DNA of 64,000 nucleotides from Steroidobacteraceae bacterium (GTDB taxonomy: Bacteria > Pseudomonadota > Gammaproteobacteria > Steroidobacterales > Steroidobacteraceae). Position 1 is the first letter of the stretch. The number at the start of each line of letters is the position of its first letter. The DNA is taken from the NCBI GenBank assembly GCA_027531255.1, contig JAPZRU010000007.1:62001-126000 (forward strand). Reading direction: 5' to 3'. Below are positions 18,293 through 25,431 of the stretch, piece by piece. The notes beneath the pieces were generated by a model that did not search any database, was not told the DNA's origin, and saw only the letters and a list, made by a program, of their open reading frames with translations. Both the position numbers and the translations under genes were made by a program.

Positions 18293-20440
18293 ATGGCCGC
18301 CTCGTTCGACCGTCGTGAATTCCTCGCCGCCGCGGGTGGCCTCGTCGTCGCGGTCGCATTGCCCGCAGGGGGGGCGCGGGGCGCCGCACCGGAGCCGACC
18401 GCGGTCGCCGGCGCCGCACCTGCCGGCTTGACCCCGTACCTCGTGATCGACCCGAGCGGCGCGATCACGCTGTCGTCGCCAACCACCGAGATGGGCCAGG
18501 GTACGCACACCGCGCACGCCCTGATCGTCGCGGACGAGCTCGACGCCGATCCTGCGCGCGTGCGCGTGGTGGTGCCGCTGCCGGCCGACCCGTTCCGCCG
18601 CGGGCCCGCGCAGGGTCCGCGCTCGATGGCGAGCGGCGGCTCGTGGGGCGTGCGCTCGTGGTACACGCCGCTGCGGACCGCGGCGGCGCAGGCGCGCGAG
18701 ATGCTGGTGGCGGCGGGCGCCGCGCGTCTCGGCGTCGAGCCCGCGAGCCTCGAGGCGCGCGACGGCTTCGTGTACCACGGGGCGTCCGGTCGTCGCTTCG
18801 GCTTCGGCGAGCTCGCGGCCGAGGCGGCGCGCCTGCCCGTGCCGGCGACGCCGCAGCTCAAGGACGCTGGTTCGCTGAAGCTCGTCGGCAGGGGCATGCC
18901 GCGGCTCGACTCGCGCGACAAGTCCACCGGCGGCACCGTCTACAGCGCCGACTTCCGCGTGCCCGGCATGCTGCACGCGTGCGGCCGCATGTCGCCCGTG
19001 TACAAGGCCGACGTCGCGCGCTTCGACGCCGCGCGCGCGCGAGCGGTGCCGGGCGTCGTCGACGCGGTCCGCGTGCCCGGCGGCGTCGCGGTCGTCGCGA
19101 CGAACGCGTGGGCCGCGATGCGGGGCGCGGATGCACTCGACGTCGAATTCGAGTCGCCGCCGATCGCGAGCGTGTCGAGCGCGACGATCAGCGCGGCGAT
19201 GCGCGAGGGGCTCGGCAGCCCCGAAGCGCTGGTGGCGAAGGACGCGCCGAAGTTCGCCGAGGCCTTCGCCCGCGCCGCCCGCACGATCGAGGGCGACTAC
19301 GAGGTGCCGTTCATCGCGCATGCACCCATGGAGGCGTGGAGCTGCACGGTACGCCCGAACGCCGACGGCACGCTCGACGTCTGGGCGCCGACGCAGGCGC
19401 AGGACCGCGCGCTGAACGCCGCGGCCGCAGCCGCGAAGCTGCCCGCCGAGAAGATCCGCCTGCACACGCTGCCGCTCGGCGGCGGTTTCGGGCGTCGGCT
19501 CGCCGACGACGGCATGGCGCCCGCGGTCGCGACCGCGCTCGCGGTGCAGCGGCCGGTGAAATTCTTCTGGCGGCGCGAGGACGAGTTCGCGCGCGGCTTC
19601 TACCGGCCCGCGCAGATGGCGCGGCTGCGCGCGGGCGTGGATGCCGACGGCAACGTGGTCGCGGTGCACGCGCGCGTCTCCGGCCCGTCGCTGTGGACCG
19701 AGTTCCTGCCGACGCCGCTGCGCCCCGGCCAGCCGGACGGCGCCTCGGTGCAGAACCTCGCGGACCAGCGCTACCGCTTCGGCGCGCTGAAGGTCGATCA
19801 CGCGCTGCGCCACTTCGCGATCCCGATGGCGCCGTGGCGCGCGGTCGGCGCGACGCACAACGCGTTCTTCCTCGAGTGTTTCCTCGACGAGATCGCGCTC
19901 GCCACGCGCCAGGATCCGGTCGCGCTGCGCCGCAAGCTGCTCGCGCACGACGCACGCGCGCTGCGGGTGATCGACGCAGCCGCCGAGGCCTCGAACTGGA
20001 GCACGCCGCCGGCGAAGGGCGTGGCGCGCGGCTTCGCGTACTTCGAGTGCTACGGCAGCCTGTGCGCGCAGGTGGTCGAAGCGACGCTGGCGAACGGGCA
20101 GCCGCAGGTGCTGCGCGTGACCGTCGCGCTCGACTGCGGCGACGTGGTGCTGCCGGATCAGGCGCGCGCGCAGGTGGAGGGCGGCGTGATCCAGGGCCTC
20201 TCGACCGCCCTGTACGAGCAGGTGCGCGTGGACGGTGGCCGCGCCGTCGAGCGCAACTTCGACGCCTACCGGCTGCTGCGCATCGGCGAGGCGCCGCCCG
20301 TGATCGACGTGCGGTTCGTGCGCTCCGGCGAGACGCTCGGGGGTATCGGCGAGCCCGGCCTGCCCCCGGTGATCCCGGCGCTGGCGAACGCGGTCTCGCG
20401 GCTGCGGGGTCGGCGCGTCCGCCGACTGCCGATCGTCTGA
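18293..20440 (+). CDS. Xanthine dehydrogenase family molybdopterin-binding subunit (IorB-like)
   Basis: Large molybdenum-cofactor subunit resembling isoquinoline 1-oxidoreductase beta or aldehyde oxidoreductases. 715 residues with a twin-arginine-type N-terminus (DRREFLAAAGGLVVAVALPAG), so it is probably exported folded through Tat. Cofactor-binding stretches: SPTTEMGQGTHTAHALIVADELDADP, SGGSWGVR, TGGTVYSADFRVPGMLHA, LPLGGGFGRRLADDG, PWRAVGATHNAFFLECFLDE, and GGIGEPGLPPVIPALANAV containing the likely catalytic Glu. The matching small [2Fe-2S] subunit (IorA, ~150 residues) is not next to it. Substrate unknown. A strong palindrome follows the stop. Confidence 0.87.
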   Translation: MAASFDRREFLAAAGGLVVAVALPAGGARGAAPEPTAVAGAAPAGLTPYLVIDPSGAITLSSPTTEMGQGTHTAHALIVADELDADPARVRVVVPLPADPFRRGPAQGPRSMASGGSWGVRSWYTPLRTAAAQAREMLVAAGAARLGVEPASLEARDGFVYHGASGRRFGFGELAAEAARLPVPATPQLKDAGSLKLVGRGMPRLDSRDKSTGGTVYSADFRVPGMLHACGRMSPVYKADVARFDAARARAVPGVVDAVRVPGGVAVVATNAWAAMRGADALDVEFESPPIASVSSATISAAMREGLGSPEALVAKDAPKFAEAFARAARTIEGDYEVPFIAHAPMEAWSCTVRPNADGTLDVWAPTQAQDRALNAAAAAAKLPAEKIRLHTLPLGGGFGRRLADDGMAPAVATALAVQRPVKFFWRREDEFARGFYRPAQMARLRAGVDADGNVVAVHARVSGPSLWTEFLPTPLRPGQPDGASVQNLADQRYRFGALKVDHALRHFAIPMAPWRAVGATHNAFFLECFLDEIALATRQDPVALRRKLLAHDARALRVIDAAAEASNWSTPPAKGVARGFAYFECYGSLCAQVVEATLANGQPQVLRVTVALDCGDVVLPDQARAQVEGGVIQGLSTALYEQVRVDGGRAVERNFDAYRLLRIGEAPPVIDVRFVRSGETLGGIGEPGLPPVIPALANAVSRLRGRRVRRLPIV

Positions 20441-20442
20441 GC

Positions 20443-20495
20443 AAAGGGGCGAGACCCTGTTTTCCACCCGGTGGAAAACGGGGTCTCGCCCCTTT
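20443..20495. terminator. Bidirectional terminator / long palindrome
   Basis: Two 26-base arms (20443-20468 and 20470-20495) are reverse complements except for one position, which still pairs G-U in RNA. The outer ends are AAA and TTTT, and the arms are GC-rich then AT-rich. It fills the gap between two convergent stops (20440 and 20498) and so can terminate both. Its form resembles dispersed palindromes seen in many proteobacterial genomes. Confidence 0.85.
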
Positions 20496-20497
20496 TC

Positions 20498-20884
20498 CTA
20501 GCGGAAGGCGGCGAGCGCGGCGCCGCCGAGACCGCCGAGCAGCAGCACCACGTTCGGACCGAACGACAGCAGGAAGCCGAGCCCGCGCTTCGCGGGGTCC
20601 TTCACGTACGCGGCGAAGAACACGAAGCGGCCGACCAGGTAGACGAGCCCGAGCGCGACCGCCCACTGCACGCTGACGTAGTACGCGAACAGCGGCAGCG
20701 CCGGCGCGAACACGACCAGTTGCTCGAGCGTATTGGCCTGCACGCGGTAGTAGCGCTCGAACACCGGGTGACCGGTGGTGGCCGGCGCCTGTACGCCGTA
20801 GCGGCCGCGCGCCCAGCCGACCGCCATGCCGAACAGCAGGAACTGCAGCAGCGCGAGTCCCAGCACCGCGTAGACGAGGCTCAT
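20498..20884 (-). CDS. MAPEG family membrane protein
   Basis: 128 residues with four membrane helices (about 3-22, 52-72, 74-93 and 105-125), the fold of membrane-associated eicosanoid/glutathione metabolism proteins. The family stretch ERYYRVQANTLEQLVVFAPALPLFAYYVS, with the conserved R, N and E, is clear. Bacterial members are putative glutathione transferases or peroxidases of the inner membrane; substrate unknown. ATG at 20884 preferred over a GTG 12 bases upstream, because the hydrophobic helix begins directly after it. Confidence 0.88.
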   Translation of the reverse strand: MSLVYAVLGLALLQFLLFGMAVGWARGRYGVQAPATTGHPVFERYYRVQANTLEQLVVFAPALPLFAYYVSVQWAVALGLVYLVGRFVFFAAYVKDPAKRGLGFLLSFGPNVVLLLGGLGGAALAAFR

Positions 20885-20977
20885 CGTGGCATCCACTCCC
20901 CGGCCCGCCGACCTATCGGCAGGTCATCACGAGCGGCAGAATACACGCCCGCGCGTCCCCCGCCGTACCGCATTTCC

Positions 20978-21466
20978 ATGAGCCGAGGCTACGCCCAGTT
21001 CGTCGAGATCCACGTGCCGCCCGCCGTGGCCTGGGCCGCGTTCACGGAAGAGCCGTGGCTGCGGCGGTGGTACGGCGTCGATGCCACCGTCGACCCCCAC
21101 CGCGGCGGCGCCTTCCGGGTGCGCCTGCGCGACGGCCGGGTGCGCGACGCGACGATCGACGTCTGGGAACCGAACCGGCGGCTGCGCCTGATCTACTTCC
21201 CGGACGCCGATCACCTCGCGGCCGGCGACCCCGGCGACGCGGGGCCGGTGGTCGAGGACGTGCTGTTCGACACGAAGCCGGGCACGCGCTCGACCATCGT
21301 GCGAGTGATGGGTTCGGGCGTGCCGGACGGCAAGGCTTGGGACGGCTACTACACGCGGCTGCGCCTCGGCTGGGCCTACCTGCTGCACGAACTGAAGCGC
21401 GCTCTCGAAGCTGGCGTCGCCCCCGACGGCGCACCGAAGGCGGCAGCCGGGCCGGCGGGCCGATGA
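20978..21466 (+). CDS. SRPBCC (START/AHSA1-like) domain protein
   Basis: 162 residues forming a single helix-grip ligand pocket: VEIHVPPAVAWAAFTEEPWLRRWYG, GGAFRVRLRDGRVRDATIDVWEPNRRLRLIYFP and the C-terminal helix GWDGYY/RLGWAYLLHELKRAL. Such domains bind hydrophobic ligands or, in AHSA1-like forms, partner proteins. No catalytic residues are evident. Its stop overlaps the start of the degenerate amidohydrolase (ATGA), so the two are translated together and may act together. Confidence 0.78.
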   Translation: MSRGYAQFVEIHVPPAVAWAAFTEEPWLRRWYGVDATVDPHRGGAFRVRLRDGRVRDATIDVWEPNRRLRLIYFPDADHLAAGDPGDAGPVVEDVLFDTKPGTRSTIVRVMGSGVPDGKAWDGYYTRLRLGWAYLLHELKRALEAGVAPDGAPKAAAGPAGR

Positions 21467-22944
21467 GCCCCTGGTCTGCAGCGCTGCGCGCGGCGGCCGC
21501 GGCGACGACGCTGCCGCTGCGGCTCGCGAGCGCGCGGCGCGTGGCCCTCGCGACGGTGCTGCTGTGCGGCGTCCATCTCGCAGTCACCGCCCGCGCCGCG
21601 GAAGGGCCGCAGGCGGCGGCGCCAGCGGCGGGCCCGTCACCACCCGCATCGGCCGTCGTGAGCCCGCCTGCCGCGCCCGTACTCAAGGCGCTGGTCGGTG
21701 GCCGCGTCATCGACGGCACCGGCGCGCCGCCGATGGATGACGGCGTGATCCTGATCCGCGGCGAGCGGATCGAGGCCGTGGGCACGGTCGGCACGCTGCC
21801 CATCCCGCCCGAAGCACAGGTGATCTCGACCGAGGGCCTGGCGGTGCTGCCGGGTCTCTGGGATCTGCAGGTACGCCTCATGCGCCTCGGGCACGCCGAC
21901 GAAGCGCGCTGGCACGACGCCTACCTGCCGCTCGCCGAGCGCGTCGTGATGCCGGCCGCCGCGCGTGAACTGCTGCTGGCCGGCGTCACCAGCGCGCGCG
22001 ACGTGGGCTCGCCGCTCGGCGCCGCGGTCGCCGTCCGCAACCGCATCCGCGAGCGCCGCATCCCGGGTCCGACGCTGTGGGTCGCGGGCCCCACGCTCGA
22101 GAGCGCGCCGCCCGAGCGCACGCGCACGTACCGCTGGGCCGTCGCGACGTCGGCGGACGCCAGAGCGCGCGTCGAGCAGCTCGCGCGCGCCGGCGTGGAC
22201 TACGTGCTGGTCGCCGACGTCGACCGGCTCGCGCCGGGCGTGCTCGAAGCGGCGATCGCCGCCGCCCGCGCTGCCGGTCTGCCGGTGCACGCCGAAGTGC
22301 GCCGCGACGCCGACGTGGAGCGCGCGCTCGCCGCGGGCGTGGACGGTCTAGTGGGCTTCGGGAATGGCACCGGCACCGAGTGGCCCGCCGCGGCGCTCGC
22401 GCAGCTGCGCTCGCGCGCGGCGGCCGGGCGGCCCGTCGCATGGACCGCGGGCGTCTCGGCGCTGACCAACTTCGAATGGCTGCGCGTCAACCGCGAGCCG
22501 CTCGACGAGGCGGGCTGGAAGACGAACCTGGCGCCGCTGGTGGTGCGCGACGTACGCAGCTCGCTCGTCGACCTCAGCGCGGTCCTCTGGTACGAGATGC
22601 CGGCGGTGCGTCGGCCGCTCGTGGGGCCACGCCTGAAGTCCGCGGCCGGCGGGAACGCGCGTCTCGTCGTCGGCTCGGACGCCGGCGTGCCCGCGCATCT
22701 CCTGCCGCGCGCGACCTGGCAGGAGGTCGAGGCGCTGGTCGTGGAAGGCGGGCTCACGCCACTCGCGGCGATCCGCGCCGCGACGCTCGAGGCGGCCACC
22801 GCGATGGGCGCGCAGCGCGAGTCCGGCTCGCTGGCGCCCGGCAAGTACGCCGACGTGATCGCCGTGCGCGGGGATCCGCTGCGGCACATCGAACGGCTGC
22901 AGGACGTCGAGATCGTGATCCGCCGCGGACTGCGGTATCGCTGA
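21463..22944 (+). CDS. Amidohydrolase-fold protein lacking the metal-binding HxH
   Basis: 493 residues: a signal peptide or N-terminal anchor (VALATVLLCGVHLAVTARA), then an amidohydrolase composite domain (VGGRVIDGTGAPPMDDGVILIRGERIEAVG) and TIM barrel. The site that should read HxH after 'LPGLWD' is Q136-V-R138. The position normally holding the bridging Lys is DYVLVAD, and the last ligand Asp survives in VVGSDAGVP. The C-terminus (LAPGKYADVIAVRGDPL) is perfectly family-like. So the fold is kept with most metal ligands lost: a probable pseudoenzyme, exported, translationally coupled to the SRPBCC gene. Confidence 0.8.
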   Translation: MSPWSAALRAAAAATTLPLRLASARRVALATVLLCGVHLAVTARAAEGPQAAAPAAGPSPPASAVVSPPAAPVLKALVGGRVIDGTGAPPMDDGVILIRGERIEAVGTVGTLPIPPEAQVISTEGLAVLPGLWDLQVRLMRLGHADEARWHDAYLPLAERVVMPAAARELLLAGVTSARDVGSPLGAAVAVRNRIRERRIPGPTLWVAGPTLESAPPERTRTYRWAVATSADARARVEQLARAGVDYVLVADVDRLAPGVLEAAIAAARAAGLPVHAEVRRDADVERALAAGVDGLVGFGNGTGTEWPAAALAQLRSRAAAGRPVAWTAGVSALTNFEWLRVNREPLDEAGWKTNLAPLVVRDVRSSLVDLSAVLWYEMPAVRRPLVGPRLKSAAGGNARLVVGSDAGVPAHLLPRATWQEVEALVVEGGLTPLAAIRAATLEAATAMGAQRESGSLAPGKYADVIAVRGDPLRHIERLQDVEIVIRRGLRYR

Positions 22945-22959
22945 AGAGGAGGGCTGGCG

Positions 22960-23301
22960 ATGGGGGCATTCCTGCTGCGCGGCGCGCTGGCCGCGATCGG
23001 ACTGTGGGTCGCGACGCTGCTGCTCGACGGCGTCCGCTACGACGCGCCGCTGACGCTGCTGCTCGCCGGCCTGCTGCTCGGCGTCGTCAACGCGATCGTC
23101 CGGCCGCTCGCGGTGGTGCTGACGCTCCCGATCACGTTCCTGACGCTCGGCCTGTTCCTGCTCGTGATCAACGCCGGGATGGTCGCCTTCGTCGCCTGGC
23201 TGCTGCCCGGCCTGCACGTCGCAGGCTTCTGGAGCGCGCTGCTGGCGGCCATCGTCGTGTCGATCGTCGGCGGGGTCGGCCAGGCGCTGAAGGGCCGCTG
23301 A
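22960..23301 (+). CDS. Phage-holin-like / Mycobacterium 4-TM superfamily membrane protein
   Basis: 113 residues with four membrane helices (about 3-20, 28-48, 52-78 and 85-106). The stretch LLLGVVNAIVRPLAVVLTLPITFLTLGLFLLVINAGM is characteristic of the 'phage holin family IV / 4TM' small membrane proteins. Despite the name, there is no phage context. Function unknown. It starts 15 bases after the amidohydrolase stop with a GAGGAGGG ribosome site. Confidence 0.85.
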   Translation: MGAFLLRGALAAIGLWVATLLLDGVRYDAPLTLLLAGLLLGVVNAIVRPLAVVLTLPITFLTLGLFLLVINAGMVAFVAWLLPGLHVAGFWSALLAAIVVSIVGGVGQALKGR

Positions 23302-23373
23302 CCGCCTGCATCGGCGCACGTGCGGGTACGCGATACCGGCGTCGGCCTCGCGCCGGACATGCCGCCGCGCGCT

Positions 23374-24270
23374 TCAGTCCGCCGGCCGCGCCGCCGGCAA
23401 CGTGACGAGCACGACGCCCGCGAGGATCACGGCCATGCCGGCGAGCTGCAGCCCGGACAGTGTCTCGCCGAGCAGCGCCCAGCCGAGCACCGCGGCGACG
23501 ACCGGGTTCACGTAGGCGTAGGTACCGAGGCGCGCGGGGGTCGTATGCGTCATCAGGTACGCGAACGCCGCGTACGCCAGGCACGAGCTGAACACCACCA
23601 GGTAGCCGAGGGCCGCGAGTCCGGGCGGCGACCAGCGCCACTCCGCCGCGTCGCCCAGCGCGAGGCCGACCGGCAGCGTCAGCAGGCCGCCGGCCAGCAT
23701 CTGCATCGCGGTGAACATCAGCGCCGGCGTCGCGGGCTTCGCGACGCGGTGGTACAGCGTCGCGCCTGCCCACGCGATGCAGCCGAACAGGATCAGCAGC
23801 TGCCAGCCGAGGTTCGCGGCCGCGAAGCCGCCGCGCGGCCACAGCAGCAGCGCGACGCCCGCGAAGCCGATCGCCAGGCCCGCGAGCGTGCGCTTGGGCA
23901 GCCGGTGCCCCTGGCTGCCGACGGTGCCGAGCAGCGCGATCCAGAACGCGGAGCTGGCGTTCAGCAGCGCCGACTGGTTGGAGGCGACGTGCTGCATCGC
24001 GAGCCCGTTGGCGCCGTTCGAGACCAGCACCATCAGCGCGCCCATCGCGAACGCGTGACGCCACTCGGTCGCGTCGCGTGGCACGAGCGCGCCGCGCGCC
24101 CGGGCCAGCGCGCCGAGCAGCAGTCCCGCGATCGCGAAGCGCACGCCGGCGGCGAGCACCGGCGGCAACTCGGTCACCATGATCTTCGTCGCGACGAAGC
24201 TCGATCCCCAGACGAGGTAGAGCGTCGCGAACGAGCCGAGCAGCAGGAAGCGGGCGGGGGATGCGGACAT
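23374..24270 (-). CDS. EamA/DMT family transporter
   Basis: 298-residue inner-membrane protein with ten helices in two EamA repeats; an exporter of amino acids or metabolites, substrate not predictable. Seen: FATLYLVWGSSFVATKIMV, ...AGVRFAIAGLLLGAL, NGANGLAMQHVASNQSALLNASSAFWIALLG and second repeat FLMTHTTPARLGTYAYVNPVVAAVLGWALLGETLSGLQLAGMAVILAGVVLV. I start at ATG 24270, directly before the first helix; a start 42 bases upstream would add an Ala/Pro stretch. Confidence 0.88.
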   Translation of the reverse strand: MSASPARFLLLGSFATLYLVWGSSFVATKIMVTELPPVLAAGVRFAIAGLLLGALARARGALVPRDATEWRHAFAMGALMVLVSNGANGLAMQHVASNQSALLNASSAFWIALLGTVGSQGHRLPKRTLAGLAIGFAGVALLLWPRGGFAAANLGWQLLILFGCIAWAGATLYHRVAKPATPALMFTAMQMLAGGLLTLPVGLALGDAAEWRWSPPGLAALGYLVVFSSCLAYAAFAYLMTHTTPARLGTYAYVNPVVAAVLGWALLGETLSGLQLAGMAVILAGVVLVTLPAARPAD

Positions 24271-24344
24271 CGAGCGGGTCGCGGGACGGGCCGGGGTGCC
24301 GGCGACGGCCACGCGGCGCGACGATTATACGGAGCGGCGCGTGC

Positions 24345-24845
24345 TCAGGCGGTCGCGGCGCTCCGGGCGGCGCGGCGGGCCGCCCAGCGCGCGCGCACGC
24401 TCCGGGCCCACCACCAGCGGACGATCAGGAAACCGGCGACTGCGCCGCCGACCGCGAACGCGCCGACGCCGATCACGATCGCGGCGGCCCACGAGTGCGG
24501 GCCGGCCGCGAACAGCGCGTCGAGGCCCGTGCTCGCGAGCGCCTCGCGCCCGACGAGGAACGCGCCCGCGTAGATCGCCGGCAGCGTCAGCGGGTTCGTC
24601 ACGAGCGTCGCCAGCGCCGCGACCAGCGCGTTGGCACGCACGAACGGCGAGGCCAGCACGGCGGCCGGGATCTGTCCCAGCGGGAACACGAACCCGAAGA
24701 ACACCCCGATCGCCACGCCCCGCGCGACCGTACGCCGGTTCACCGTGAGCAGGTGCCGCGCCTTCGCGTCCACGAAGGCGCGGGCCCGCGGCGGCAGGCG
24801 CGACTCGAGCGCGGCGATGAGGCGTTGGACGTGCTGGCGGGCCAT
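24345..24845 (-). CDS. DUF2062 domain membrane protein
   Basis: 166 residues with the DUF2062 core: VARGVAIGVFFGFVFPLGQIPAAVLASPFVRANALVAALATLVTNPLTLPAIYAGAFLVG, two or three membrane helices, then a C-terminal helix pair (AAAIVIGVGAFAVGGAVAGFLIVRWWW). Function unknown; some members are fused to glycosyltransferases. The N-terminus is basic and soluble (HVQRLIAALESRLPPRARAFVD). A 193-base gap upstream holds nothing else I recognise. Confidence 0.87.
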   Translation of the reverse strand: MARQHVQRLIAALESRLPPRARAFVDAKARHLLTVNRRTVARGVAIGVFFGFVFPLGQIPAAVLASPFVRANALVAALATLVTNPLTLPAIYAGAFLVGREALASTGLDALFAAGPHSWAAAIVIGVGAFAVGGAVAGFLIVRWWWARSVRARWAARRAARSAATA

Positions 24846-25038
24846 CGGTGTGACTGGTTCCGGGCGACACGGATGCGAGGGCGGCGAAGGTTACCGCGAT
24901 CGAATGACGATTGCGTATCGACGGGCCGCGACGCCCGTCGCAGTCCGGCGCCGACGGGGTGCCCGGACGCGCCGGACCGGGACTCAACGCACGCCCCGGC
25001 GCGGCCATCCGGCTGCGTCGATCGCGGTCCAGCCCCGA

Positions 25039-25404
25039 TCAGCCCATGTGGAACACGGCGAGCTTGTTGCCGTCGAGATCGCGGAAGTAGCCGGCATAGA
25101 AGCCCTGGAACCGCTCGCCGGCGGCCCCTTCGTCCTTGCCGCCGAGTTCCAGCGCCTTGCGCCAGACGCGGTCGACCTGCTCCCGGCTGCCAGCCGCGAG
25201 GGCGACCATCGTGCCGTTGCCGACCGTCGCCGCATTGCCGTCGTGGGGCGTGATCACGGCCACCGCGGGCCCGTTGCCCTGTGTCCAGCCGCAGAAGCGC
25301 TCGGTCGACATCCACACCTTGCCGCCGAGTTCCGCGAGCAGTGCATCGTAGAAGCCCTTGGCGCGCTCGAGGTCGTTCGTGCCCAGCGTGACGTAGCCGA
25401 TCAT
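25039..25404 (-). CDS. VOC superfamily protein (glyoxalase/bleomycin-resistance fold)
   Basis: 121 residues of two beta-alpha-beta-beta-beta modules: MIGYVTLGTNDLERAKGFYDALL and FYAGYFRDLDGNKLAVFHMG, the latter with the terminal metal-ligand-like positions. In most members of this subfamily the role is unknown (ring-cleavage dioxygenase-like or thiol conjugation). It sits 27 bases before the end of the OPT transporter gene, on the same strand, so it may be the last gene of the peptide-transporter run. Confidence 0.85.
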   Translation of the reverse strand: MIGYVTLGTNDLERAKGFYDALLAELGGKVWMSTERFCGWTQGNGPAVAVITPHDGNAATVGNGTMVALAAGSREQVDRVWRKALELGGKDEGAAGERFQGFYAGYFRDLDGNKLAVFHMG

Positions 25405-25431
25405 GCGTGTTGCCCCTCTTTCGTCGTGGTG

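Noticed and set aside
20471-20500. A short peptide MENGVSPLF read through the palindrome
   Set aside because: It is only the translation of the terminator arm, and lies within the convergent stop gap.
22960-23301. Evidence of a prophage from the holin-like protein
   Set aside because: The four-helix protein is a common chromosomal membrane family. No phage structural, integrase or lysis genes are near.
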